Source: an uncultured Blautia sp.
GTDB lineage: Bacteria; Bacillota; Clostridia; Lachnospirales; Lachnospiraceae
Reading direction: 5' to 3'
DNA: 39,764 bases
Assembly (NCBI GenBank): GCA_900542045.1
Contig: UQMI01000034.1
Coordinates: 1-39,764 of the forward strand
Under the pieces are notes generated by a model. It was not told where the DNA came from. It ran no database searches and saw only the letters and a list, made by a program, of their open reading frames with translations. Both the position numbers and the translations under genes were made by a program. Of this stretch, positions 8,632 to 16,761 are shown in pieces. The stretch's first letter is position 1. Each line of letters opens with the position of its first letter.

Positions 8632-9243
8632 ATGAAAGATTCGGAAAAAATGCATAACGGCATGCTGTACAATCCCGGAGATGAAGAAATCTTGAGGGAA
8701 CAGACCATTTGTCAGGAACTGCTTTATGATTTCAACCAGACCCGTCCCTCCCAGGGAGAAAAGCGTCAGGAACTCTTAAAGAAAATGTTCGCGGAGATCG
8801 GAGAAAACTGCTATATTGAGCCTCCTCTCCATGCCAATTTCGGAGGACGGCACATCCATTTCGGCAAAAATATTTATGCCAATTATAATCTGACGGTGGT
8901 GGACGATACTCATGTTTATGTGGGAGATTACACCATGTTCGGCCCCAATGTCACCATCGCCACAGCCGGACATCCCATCGAGACCGACCTTCGCCAGAAG
9001 GGCTATCAGTACAACATTCCTGTACGGATCGGCAAAAACTGCTGGATCGGCGCAGGTGTGGTCCTACTGCCAGGAGTTACTGTTGGAGACAACACCGTGA
9101 TCGGAGCCGGAAGCGTGGTGACCAGAGACATTCCTGCCAATGTGGTGGCTGTAGGAAACCCCTGCCATATTCTGCGGGAAATCGGCGAACACGACAGGGA
9201 ATACTATTTCCGGGACAGAAAGATCAACTACGAAGAACTGTAA
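8632..9243 (+). CDS. Sugar O-acetyltransferase (maltose/galactoside acetyltransferase family)
   Basis: A left-handed beta-helix (hexapeptide repeat) acetyltransferase of 203 residues that uses acetyl-CoA to acetylate sugars. The N-terminal mac domain (residues about 10-60, MLYNPGDEEI) is followed by hexapeptide repeats with the catalytic histidine in TAGHPIE and the CoA-binding IGKNCWIGAGVVLLPGV segment. The ATG at 8632 lies 8 nt after ACAGGAG; the in-frame ATG at 8626 is too close to that site. It has its own promoter. The in vivo acceptor sugar is uncertain. Confidence 0.92.
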   Translation: MKDSEKMHNGMLYNPGDEEILREQTICQELLYDFNQTRPSQGEKRQELLKKMFAEIGENCYIEPPLHANFGGRHIHFGKNIYANYNLTVVDDTHVYVGDYTMFGPNVTIATAGHPIETDLRQKGYQYNIPVRIGKNCWIGAGVVLLPGVTVGDNTVIGAGSVVTRDIPANVVAVGNPCHILREIGEHDREYYFRDRKINYEEL

Positions 9244-9289
9244 TCCCGTTCCTGTTCTGTATTTTTAAGAATTTTCGGACAAAAAGTAC

Positions 9290-9318
9290 TTGCGCATTCT
9301 GCGCAGATATGATAAGAT
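9290..9318 (+). promoter_or_regulatory. Predicted promoter for tRNA-Leu
   Basis: TTGCGC, 17 bp, TAAGAT, ending 19 bp before the tRNA. Confidence 0.55.
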
Positions 9319-9337
9319 AACTATCGGTTCGAAAATT

Positions 9338-9420
9338 GCCGGCGTGTCGGAATGGCAGACGAGGCAGACTCAAAATCTGTTGTGGGCAACCACGTGCGGG
9401 TTCAAGTCCCGCTGCCGGCA
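9338..9420 (+). tRNA. tRNA-Leu (anticodon CAA)
   Basis: The acceptor stem GCCGGCG pairs with TGCCGGC (one G-T pair), with discriminator A at 9420. The anticodon loop CTCAAAA gives CAA, and the stem GCAGA/TCTGT closes it. A long variable arm (TGTGGGCAACCACG) and the T-loop GGTTCAAGTCC are present, as expected for a class II leucine tRNA. The 3' CCA is not encoded. Confidence 0.96.
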
Positions 9421-9474
9421 TTCTGAAAATAACAGGGGGGAGGAATCAGGGTGAGTCCTGTTCCTCTCAGAGAG

Positions 9475-9535
9475 AGACATCTCCTGCAGAATTCTGTGCT
9501 TTTTGGCATGGTATCTCTGCGGGAGATGTCTTTTT
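9475..9535 (+). terminator. Terminator downstream of tRNA-Leu
   Basis: AGACATCTCCTGCAG pairs with CTGCGGGAGATGTCT (one bulge) around an AT-rich loop, followed by TTTTTATT. It ends the tRNA transcript; the 55 nt between tRNA and terminator contain a weak AGGAATCAGG hairpin and no gene. Confidence 0.8.
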
Positions 9536-9606
9536 ATTGCTCATTCTGTTTCTGGATACACAAAGCTACTTCCGCTGACTTCGCAAATGCCCTCTTTGAA
9601 GCCTCC

Positions 9607-10719
9607 TTATACAGAATATTTGCAGACGGAGTCCGCCATTACCTTCAGGTTTTCAAGTTGGGAATTATACGGCGCATCACATCCAGAACTGAGAATAAAA
9701 CCGGTGGGGCCCATCTCTTGAATAAGTTTCTTGCAGTAAGCATCAACTTCCTCTGGCGTACCAAAACTTAACATAGATGCCGGTACATCGCCCATAATAC
9801 AGCAATGATCACCAATAATCTCTTTTGCCGCAAAAATATCAGTTTTGCCATCCAGGCCGAGAATAACTGAGCCCTTCGGGAAGTCGCGGAAATACTTGAT
9901 GCCTCTGGTCCAGTCAGAATCCAGATGGAACAGTGGGATTACACCATAATCCAGACAGAGCTGACCCATTTCACGAATGTACTTCCAGGAAAACTGTTCA
10001 AACATGGCAGGACTCAGCAGATCTGGTGTTCCGCGCCATCCGCCTATCCAGACTGCAATCGGCCTGCTCTTGGGATCTTTAAACAGTGGTTCCCAGTTTT
10101 CCATATTAAATGCATGAGTTTTCTTAAATACTGCATCCACTGTTTCTGGAATCTCACAGAGATCATCCGCAAAGAAATTGTAAAGGGTACGACCGCCACA
10201 GAACATTTCTATAGGACCATACAATGTAGTGCCACAAAAGCAGGGATATCCGTTCTGAGCAAAAATACCGATGGACTCGCCAATATAGGAAAGAAACTCT
10301 CCGCAATACTGCATTGGATTGCCCAAACGCTCAGTTAGTACTTCCTGATACCAGGGGGCAAAGCCGCCAGACAGGATTTCATCGTAGTCTTCCTGTTTGA
10401 CAACCTCTGTTTCGTGCATCTGCCATAAATCGTTATCGGGCAGATCCCGACCCGGAATTTCCATCTTGCCCAGCCAGCAGGATGTCAGCATATCAGGCTG
10501 AAAAATAGTCACCTGAACCCCGTCCGGATCAGCGTATTTACGGATCCCTTCCAAATTAGCTCTGCAATTGATTCTCATATCACTACAGTAGTCAGACAGC
10601 TTTACCCCTGTAAGTGCTGCATTGATTGCAGAACCGCTGGACATAAAGGGAACTCTGTCTACTGGTTCAAGATGAACAGCGGATAACATTCTGCAAAGAT
10701 GTTCGTTGAATTTTTCCAT
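9607..10719 (-). CDS. Uroporphyrinogen decarboxylase family protein (corrinoid methyltransferase-like)
   Basis: A URO-D-fold TIM-barrel protein of 370 residues. It is not a true HemE: it lacks the HemE N-terminal arginine-rich signature and instead shows the VDRVPF segment near the N-terminus and the C-terminal SSGCDAP motif, whose cysteine is a zinc ligand in MtaA/MtbA-type methylcobalamin:CoM or corrinoid-protein methyltransferases. HLDSDW near residue 265 may provide the other ligands. The start at 10719 follows AAGGAGG. It is divergent from a PucR-type regulator that probably controls it. No corrinoid protein or reactivase lies nearby, so the methyl donor is unknown. Confidence 0.82.
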   Translation of the reverse strand: MEKFNEHLCRMLSAVHLEPVDRVPFMSSGSAINAALTGVKLSDYCSDMRINCRANLEGIRKYADPDGVQVTIFQPDMLTSCWLGKMEIPGRDLPDNDLWQMHETEVVKQEDYDEILSGGFAPWYQEVLTERLGNPMQYCGEFLSYIGESIGIFAQNGYPCFCGTTLYGPIEMFCGGRTLYNFFADDLCEIPETVDAVFKKTHAFNMENWEPLFKDPKSRPIAVWIGGWRGTPDLLSPAMFEQFSWKYIREMGQLCLDYGVIPLFHLDSDWTRGIKYFRDFPKGSVILGLDGKTDIFAAKEIIGDHCCIMGDVPASMLSFGTPEEVDAYCKKLIQEMGPTGFILSSGCDAPYNSQLENLKVMADSVCKYSV

Positions 10720-10912
10720 CGTAATCCTCCTTCGCATTTTGTGTTGTACTTTCATTGGATATAGAGTAATATAGAAATAATCTTAGAGTGTTTTTGTAGA
10801 AACCCACCAAAGATGTTTTTATTATATATAATCTATTGATTCTTTTTAATATGTTGCTAACCCATAACGCTGTGCGAATCAAAGGAGGTGTCTGTGCCAA
10901 CAGCACAATTCC

Positions 10913-12355
10913 ATGGAAATCAGTATGTATATGCTAGAACACTGGTTTTCGGCACGAAGATCAGTATCTGTTATTAAAGACGGCTCTCGGACCATTACTC
11001 ATGCACGGCTCTTTACAGATGACATAAGCATATCGGAACATTGCTTATATGTAGGCCGGACAACTGACTTTTTCCCCGACAGTATATCAAATGAAGTCAT
11101 GATGATTTATAAAAACGACATAATCAGCGTAACTTCGAATGACTTAAATGCAGTTTTCAATGAAGTCCTGGAAATTTTCGATTATTATAGAGAAATAGAA
11201 AAACAATTACGATCTGCAGTATTCGAGAAAGCGCCGGAGCAAAAAGTACTATCTGCGTGTGAGACCCTCATGGGCCCTATGTTCATTTTCTCACCAGATT
11301 ACCATATCCTTGCGTGTTCACAAAATTATTCAGATCAATATGTGAATATGTTCTGGGATTCCTTCTCAAGAGATGGCGAACCGACGCTGGAAATGGTAAC
11401 GACTATGAAAAACAGTAATGTCACAAAACTGATGCAGCGGAATCCGTATTTGGCAAGCTTTGTGGAACCCAAAGCCAAACCCTTTTCCTACGGGATCATT
11501 CATACGTATACCACCGTCTTCGGGAAAGTCCTCGGATATTTGATTATCGCCAGTAATAAGGCTATAACGAAATTCGAAGAAGATATGGCAGAAATTATCA
11601 TTCATGCGCTGGATCAGATTCAGGCCGGAACAACGAAACCTTCTGACGCAGTCCCTCTTCAGACATCTGACGAAGTGCTCTTCTCAAAACTGATATCAGG
11701 AAACGATACTATTCGTACAGAGCAATATTTGTCTGCAATTCATGGTCTGACATTCCGGAATTACTTCTGCATCGTAATTGCACAGCCGCAGGACCCGCAA
11801 ATCCTTCCGTTCGTTCATAAATTTTATCGAAAAAAGTTTCGTAATTGCATTGCAACAAGAGAAGATTTACAGTCGATTTTCCTGGTCTGGTCTAACCATC
11901 CGATTACCGCACAGGAAATCATCCGTATCATATCCAATTCCTCATCGAACGAAGAACTATTTTGGGGAATCAGCAATACATTCCATCATCTGACAGATGC
12001 GATATATTACTGTGATCAGGCAAAGTTTGCGCTATCATTCATGAAGCAGCCCATATCCCTGTTCTGTCAGTGCGCAATCCGATATCTTCTGCAAATGCCG
12101 TCCGGTGAGTACCATGCACACGCACGGCATCCTATGGTTGTTTCGTTGGAGGAGAAACAGGAGAAGAATGGAAAAGAGCTTTTAGATACACTGCGTGAAT
12201 ATTTAATGTGCGAGAGAAGTGTGAAACAGGCAGCACAGAAATTATATGTTCACCGAAACACAGTGAATTACAGGATCGATCAAATACGTGCCATAGAAGA
12301 AATTGATTTAAATAATCCATATGAAAGACAGTATATTTTATTATCTTTATTATAA
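10913..12355 (+). CDS. PucR-family transcriptional regulator
   Basis: A 480-residue regulator. The last 60 residues hold the PucR/CdaR C-terminal helix-turn-helix (SVKQAAQKLYVHRNTVNYRI), and the centre (about 230-380) has the weakly conserved CdaR GGDEF-like region. The N-terminal part is not recognisable and probably senses a ligand. The start is uncertain: AGGAGG at 10883-10888 is 24 nt before the ATG at 10913, too far for ordinary use, so a CTG at 10892 or the ATG at 10925 are alternatives. It is divergent from the URO-D-like gene across a 193-bp AT-rich region. Composition is more AT-rich than the core genes around it. Confidence 0.88.
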   Translation: MEISMYMLEHWFSARRSVSVIKDGSRTITHARLFTDDISISEHCLYVGRTTDFFPDSISNEVMMIYKNDIISVTSNDLNAVFNEVLEIFDYYREIEKQLRSAVFEKAPEQKVLSACETLMGPMFIFSPDYHILACSQNYSDQYVNMFWDSFSRDGEPTLEMVTTMKNSNVTKLMQRNPYLASFVEPKAKPFSYGIIHTYTTVFGKVLGYLIIASNKAITKFEEDMAEIIIHALDQIQAGTTKPSDAVPLQTSDEVLFSKLISGNDTIRTEQYLSAIHGLTFRNYFCIVIAQPQDPQILPFVHKFYRKKFRNCIATREDLQSIFLVWSNHPITAQEIIRIISNSSSNEELFWGISNTFHHLTDAIYYCDQAKFALSFMKQPISLFCQCAIRYLLQMPSGEYHAHARHPMVVSLEEKQEKNGKELLDTLREYLMCERSVKQAAQKLYVHRNTVNYRIDQIRAIEEIDLNNPYERQYILLSLL

Positions 12356-12460
12356 GACGATATCAAAAAGCGCTTTGATTATTCTGATGATAAAGCGGTT
12401 GAATAACTCCATTCGATACAGATAGAACGCCATTTTGGAAACATTAAGGAAAACAAAAAA

Positions 12461-12489
12461 TTGACTTGAGATTGATTTTAGTGTATACT
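12461..12489 (+). promoter_or_regulatory. Predicted sigma-A promoter for the 12605 gene
   Basis: TTGACT, 17 bp, TATACT. The leader contains a CGGCGG/CCGCCG hairpin (12504-12525) and then the inverted repeat at 12543-12558. Confidence 0.75.
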
Positions 12490-12542
12490 TTTTATCGAAT
12501 CAGCGGCGGCCAGCTTATGCCGCCGTTATATTAAACCTGGTG

Positions 12543-12558
12543 GTTAGTTATATCTAAC
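12543..12558. promoter_or_regulatory. Putative metal-regulator operator, GTTAG-N6-CTAAC (copy 1)
   Basis: GTTAGTTATATCTAAC is a near-perfect 16-bp palindrome in the leader of the 12605 gene, about 50 nt after the predicted start site. The same half-sites and 6-nt spacer recur at 38378-38393. The sequence resembles DtxR-type boxes; the regulator itself is not in the window. Confidence 0.55.
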
Positions 12559-12604
12559 TCGAATTAAACGCAACCGGCTGTTTGAATATTCATGGAGGGA
12601 ACCA

Positions 12605-12994
12605 ATGCATCAATGCAAATCCACACTTAATTTTTTTCTTTTCATTTCCTTTATTGTAACGGTTCTGGCGCCATTGACAGGAGTGCATGTCCACAAAATG
12701 GCTTCAACGCTGTTTCTGCTCCTGACAATCGTGCATACTATCGCGTACCGCAGGACACTGGGCGCAAAAAAACACCTTCTGCTCTGCACTGTCGTCATCG
12801 CTTTCGCAAGCGGTCTGCTGGGAATGATTTTTGAGCAAATCCCCGGTATTTTGCTGCTGCACAGAGCAATCTCTATTGTATCGGTATTCTTCCTTGCCAT
12901 ACATATCTTTGTAAACCGCAGATGTCTGTCTAAAAAGGACGGCCTGCATAAAATGATCCGGAGACCAGAACTACCCATACGAAAGGCAAGGTGA
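12605..12994 (+). CDS. DUF4405-like four-helix membrane protein with cytochrome-b-type histidine pairs
   Basis: A membrane protein of 129 residues with four hydrophobic helices (about 8-26, 32-48, 57-76, 84-103). Histidines at 30 and 44 and at 86 and 100 give two pairs, each 14 residues apart, on helices 2 and 4. This is the spacing of the heme ligands in b-type cytochromes, so binding of two hemes is plausible. It fits DUF4405-like proteins. The start follows GGAGGGA. It carries its own promoter and the putative metal operator, and ends at a terminator. The redox partner is unknown. Confidence 0.68.
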   Translation: MHQCKSTLNFFLFISFIVTVLAPLTGVHVHKMASTLFLLLTIVHTIAYRRTLGAKKHLLLCTVVIAFASGLLGMIFEQIPGILLLHRAISIVSVFFLAIHIFVNRRCLSKKDGLHKMIRRPELPIRKAR

Positions 12995-13031
12995 TGGGAA
13001 CGGCTGCTCATTATCTGTACGGAGCTCTCTT

Positions 13032-13085
13032 CTGTGACAGGAAAATCAGAAAGTCAGAACAGAATGTTCTACTTTCCTATCACAG
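13032..13085. repeat. Palindromic intergenic element, copy A (TGTGACAGGAAA type)
   Basis: The outer arms CTGTGACAGGAAA and TTTCCTATCACAG pair with one mismatch, and an inner AGAAC/GTTCT hairpin is present. A related element at 28370-28417 shares TGTGACAGGAAA, CAGAATGTT and TCACA. Confidence 0.7.
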
Positions 13086-13086
13086 A

Positions 13087-13128
13087 AAAAACCGGCCTGG
13101 GAAATCTTCTTTCCTTTGGCCGGTTTTT
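13087..13128 (+). terminator. Intrinsic terminator after the 12605 gene
   Basis: AAAAACCGGCC pairs perfectly with GGCCGGTTTTT, ending in a T run; it is bidirectional in form. Confidence 0.85.
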
Positions 13129-13200
13129 CCATATGCGGATGATCAGGATCCGCTTCTTTATCCCCTCACAGATGAGGGCTCTTTTTTATTTCCTGTCGGA

Positions 13201-13881
13201 TCAGCTTCCGGATGTGGGCAGATACGGGCGCAGCACACCGGCCACATTGGAAACCGGCATGGTCTGCAGCCACACATGGCCCGGACCGGTCACCTCCGTA
13301 TTGAAAATTCCCTCGCCGCCCAGCAGCATATTCTTCACACCCGGCACACTTACGATCTCCATGGTACAGGAGTCGCTCATGGCTGCCAGATGCCCGGTAT
13401 CCACCACCAGCTTCTGTCCCGGCTGCAGATCGTATTCGATCACATGGCCGTCAAATTCCGCGAACAGGATACCGTTCCCGGAAAATTTCTGCATGATAAA
13501 TCCTTCTCCTCCGAAGAAGCCTGCTCCCAGCTTCTTCTGAAAGAAAAGTGAATACTCCACAGACACTTCACTGGCCAGGAACGCTGATTTCTGCGCGATA
13601 ATTCCTCTTCCAGGAGCAATCTCAAATGCGCGGATCGATCCCGGAAAGCTGGACGCAAAGGCAATCATTCCTGTTCCATCCTGTGCAGTGTAACGATTCT
13701 GAAACATTTTTTCTCCGGAAAACATTCTTCCGAATACTTTTCCTACACCGCCGCCAACAGTTTCCATCTTCATATTGGGAGACATCCATGACATACTGCC
13801 TCCCTCTGTAATCATAGCCTCTCCTGATTCCAAATGGCAGATTAACACCGGTAAAGTGTCTCCCTGGATTTCATATCTCAT
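13201..13881 (-). CDS. AIM24 / TIGR00266 family protein
   Basis: A 226-residue protein of the AIM24 (TIGR00266) family, a tryptophan-RNA-binding-attenuator-like beta fold of unknown role in bacteria. MRYEIQGDTLPVL at the N-terminus, SMSWMSPNMKMET, the repeated GGEG segments and the GPGHVWLQTMP near the C-terminus are characteristic. The start at 13881 follows AAGGAG. It lies 108 bp after lysA in the same direction and may be co-transcribed. Confidence 0.92.
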   Translation of the reverse strand: MRYEIQGDTLPVLICHLESGEAMITEGGSMSWMSPNMKMETVGGGVGKVFGRMFSGEKMFQNRYTAQDGTGMIAFASSFPGSIRAFEIAPGRGIIAQKSAFLASEVSVEYSLFFQKKLGAGFFGGEGFIMQKFSGNGILFAEFDGHVIEYDLQPGQKLVVDTGHLAAMSDSCTMEIVSVPGVKNMLLGGEGIFNTEVTGPGHVWLQTMPVSNVAGVLRPYLPTSGS

Positions 13882-13989
13882 ACTTTTCTCCTTTCGCTGC
13901 AGAACAGCCTTCTTATGATTCTTCCATGTGTCCACGCATTCTCTGTCTCCGTCTTTCCCGTTTCTGCCGGGGCATCACATCCATCCGGA

Positions 13990-15267
13990 TTACGCATCCT
14001 CCAGCAGTTTCTCATAAATGGGGAACGGATCAAAGGTGGCAAAATAATCCTTCGGCGTTTCCGCCCGGCGGATCATCTGGAAGCTGCCGTCTTCCTTCAG
14101 CAGAATCTCTGAAGACTTCAGCTTACCGTTATAATTGTAGCCCATGGCAAATCCATGCGCTCCTGTGTCATGGATCACCAGATAGTCTCCGATATCAATT
14201 TTGGGCAGATATCGGTCAATGGCAAATTTATCGTTATTTTCGCACAGAGATCCGGTAATGTCATAAAGATGATCGCATACCTGATCTTCTTTTCCCATGA
14301 CAGTAATATGGTGATACGCACCGTACATAGCCGGACGCATGAGGTTCACCGCACAGGCATCACAGCCGATGTATTCTTTGTGAGTATGCTTTTCATGGAT
14401 GGCTTTTGTCACCAGGCATCCGTAAGGTCCCATCATGAAACGGCCCAGTTCTGTATAGATGGCCACATCTCCCATTCCGGCAGGCACCAGTACTTCTTCG
14501 TAGACTTTCCGCACCCCTTCGCCGATGGCATAGATATCATTGGGTTCCTGATCCGGACGATAGGGAATTCCGATCCCGCCGGAAAGATTAATGAACTTAA
14601 TCTGTGCTCCCGTTTCTTTCTGCAGTTTTACAGCCATTTCAAACAGGATTCTGGCAAGCATGGGGTAATATTCATTGGTTACTGTATTGCTGGCCAGAAA
14701 TGCGTGGATTCCAAATTCTTCCGCGCCTTTCTCTTTCAGGATCCGAAATGCATCGAACATCTGCTCCGTAGTCATTCCATATTTGGCATCCCCCGGATTA
14801 TCCATAATATCATTACTGATCTTGAACAGTCCGCCCGGATTGTATCGGCAGCTGATGGTCTTGGGAATCTCTCCCAGAATCCCTTCCAGAAAATCAATAT
14901 GTGTAATATCATCCAGGTTGATAATCGCTCCGACTTTGTGGGCATAGGCGTATTCCTCCGCCGGTGTGGCGTTGGATGAAAACATGATGTCTCCGTTTTT
15001 GCAGCCCAGCGCCTTTGCCATCATCAGTTCTGTCATGGAAGAGCAGTCACAGCCGCAACCATATTCCTGCAGAATCTGGATCAGAAAAGGATTGGGTGTC
15101 GCCTTTACCGCAAAATACTCCTTAAACCCTTTGTTCCAGGCAAACGCTTCTTTTACTGCCTTTGCATTGGCACGGATACCTTTTTCATCGTAAAGATGAA
15201 AGGGAGTTGGAAACTGTTCATTGATCTCCTGGAGTTTTTCAAGGGTTACAAATGGTTCTTTTTTCAT
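13990..15267 (-). CDS. lysA: Diaminopimelate decarboxylase
   Basis: A fold-type III PLP decarboxylase of 425 residues that makes lysine from meso-diaminopimelate. The PLP lysine is Lys55 in YFAVKATPNP. The glycine loop LSGGIGIPY, ELGRFMMGPYG, the CDAC segment and the HDTGAHGFAMGYNYNG segment near the C-terminus follow in order. The ELGR and CDAC forms differ from the GEPGR/CESGD of the best-known LysA, so this belongs to a divergent subgroup. It follows pyk by 45 bp across a small hairpin. Confidence 0.85.
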   Translation of the reverse strand: MKKEPFVTLEKLQEINEQFPTPFHLYDEKGIRANAKAVKEAFAWNKGFKEYFAVKATPNPFLIQILQEYGCGCDCSSMTELMMAKALGCKNGDIMFSSNATPAEEYAYAHKVGAIINLDDITHIDFLEGILGEIPKTISCRYNPGGLFKISNDIMDNPGDAKYGMTTEQMFDAFRILKEKGAEEFGIHAFLASNTVTNEYYPMLARILFEMAVKLQKETGAQIKFINLSGGIGIPYRPDQEPNDIYAIGEGVRKVYEEVLVPAGMGDVAIYTELGRFMMGPYGCLVTKAIHEKHTHKEYIGCDACAVNLMRPAMYGAYHHITVMGKEDQVCDHLYDITGSLCENNDKFAIDRYLPKIDIGDYLVIHDTGAHGFAMGYNYNGKLKSSEILLKEDGSFQMIRRAETPKDYFATFDPFPIYEKLLEDA

Positions 15268-15290
15268 AGCTGTCCTCCGTTGTATCTGTG

Positions 15291-15309
15291 AGTATCCGTC
15301 GCGGATACT
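15291..15309. other. Small perfect hairpin between pyk and lysA
   Basis: AGTATCCG and CGGATACT pair perfectly around a 3-nt loop, 3 bp after the pyk stop codon. No T run follows on the transcribed strand, so it is more likely an mRNA processing or stability element than a terminator. Confidence 0.5.
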
Positions 15310-15312
15310 TGA

Positions 15313-16749
15313 TTATTTTGCTTCTACAATATGAAGCATATTTGTCACAAACCCTTTTCCTGTAGCATTGGTGGCAGGATCTCCGGCAGTAAAGACTACT
15401 AAATCTCCTTTTTTCACCAGCCGTTTTCTGCGAACCTCCGCCAAAGCATGGGAAATGATATGTTCTGTCGTCTGTTTTTCATAGCCCTTCAGGGGCAGGA
15501 TTCCCCAGTAAAGCTGCAGGCGGTGCTGCACCACTTCATTGGGCGTAATGGCATAAATCGGAACTTTCGGACGGAAACTGGAGATCAGCCGGGCCGTCTG
15601 TCCGGACATGGTAGGCGTTACAATGGCAACGGCATCCAACTCCACGGCAGCCCGCACAGCAGCCATTCCCACAGCGCTGGAAATGTCTCCTTTCCGATAC
15701 ATACTCCGATGCTCCACATGGCTGTCATAATCCATATAGGGCTCTGTGGTCTTGGCGATTTCTACCATCATTTTCACTGCTTCCAGGGGGTATTTGCCTG
15801 CCGCGGTCTCTCCCGAAAGCATAATGGCGTCTGTACCGTCATAAATAGCATTTGCCACATCCGCTACTTCCGCTCTTGTGGGACGTGGATTCCGAATCAT
15901 GGAATCCAGCATCTGGGTAGCGGTAATGACCGGCACATAACTGGCGTTGCACTTTTTGATAATACTTTTCTGAATGTGGGGCACCTGACTGGCGGGAATC
16001 TCCACCCCAAGATCTCCTCTGGCTACCATAATGCCGTCTGCCGCGCGGATGATCTCATCAATATTTTCCACACCTTCCGCATTCTCAATCTTGGCAATAA
16101 TACCGATCTGTTTTCCGCCGTTTTCATCCAGCAATTTGCGGATTTCATGAATCACCTTCGCATCGCGCACAAAAGAAGCCGCAATATAATCAAATTCATT
16201 TTCAATACCAAAAAGAATATCTTCCCGGTCCTTATCCGTCATTCCAGGCAGTCTTACACGTACATTGGGTACATTGACACCTTTGTGCTCTCCCAGCTCA
16301 CCGCCGTTCAACACACGACAGACGATCTCTGTACTCTTGATCTTCTGCACTTCCAAAGCGATCAGGCCGTCATCCACCAGAATCTGGCTGCCCTTCTGCA
16401 CATCCCGGGGCAGTCCTTCATAGGTAATGGATACCTTCTGCTCATCTCCCACATAATCTGCTTCTGTCGTAAGGACAAACTCCTGACCGGTGGTAAGCGT
16501 TACTTTTTTTCCGTCTTTCAGAAGCCCGGTACGGATTTCGGGCCCCTTGGTATCCAGAAGCAACGCCACCGGAATATTCAGTTCTTCCCGGAGATTTTTT
16601 ACCATATCAATCCGGACCTGATGTTCTTCATGGGTTCCGTGAGAAAAATTAAACCGGGCAATGTCCATTCCAGTTTTCATAATTGCCCGAAGGACCGTTT
16701 TCCGATCCACAGCCGGTCCCATTGTACAGATAATTTTCGTGCGCTTCAT
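15313..16749 (-). CDS. pyk: Pyruvate kinase
   Basis: Final ATP-forming step of glycolysis, phosphoenolpyruvate to pyruvate. At 478 residues it has the standard A, B and C domains: TKIICTMGPA at the start, RFNFSHG, DTKGPEIRTG, the signature IMVARGDLGVEIP and the MLSGETAAGKYP loop. It lacks the extra C-terminal PEP-utiliser (phosphohistidine) domain found in several Clostridia and Bacillus enzymes. It begins 12 bp after the rhomboid-like gene, so they probably share a transcript. Confidence 0.97.
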   Translation of the reverse strand: MKRTKIICTMGPAVDRKTVLRAIMKTGMDIARFNFSHGTHEEHQVRIDMVKNLREELNIPVALLLDTKGPEIRTGLLKDGKKVTLTTGQEFVLTTEADYVGDEQKVSITYEGLPRDVQKGSQILVDDGLIALEVQKIKSTEIVCRVLNGGELGEHKGVNVPNVRVRLPGMTDKDREDILFGIENEFDYIAASFVRDAKVIHEIRKLLDENGGKQIGIIAKIENAEGVENIDEIIRAADGIMVARGDLGVEIPASQVPHIQKSIIKKCNASYVPVITATQMLDSMIRNPRPTRAEVADVANAIYDGTDAIMLSGETAAGKYPLEAVKMMVEIAKTTEPYMDYDSHVEHRSMYRKGDISSAVGMAAVRAAVELDAVAIVTPTMSGQTARLISSFRPKVPIYAITPNEVVQHRLQLYWGILPLKGYEKQTTEHIISHALAEVRRKRLVKKGDLVVFTAGDPATNATGKGFVTNMLHIVEAK

Positions 16750-16761
16750 AATATCCGCCTC

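Noticed and set aside
9421..9475. Small RNA gene between tRNA-Leu and its terminator
   Set aside because: Only a weak imperfect hairpin is present and there is no separate promoter; the stretch is more likely trailer of the tRNA transcript.
9607..10719. True uroporphyrinogen decarboxylase (hemE)
   Set aside because: The N-terminal substrate-binding signature of HemE is absent and the C-terminal SSGCDAP motif fits the corrinoid methyltransferase branch. It is also separate from the hem operon.
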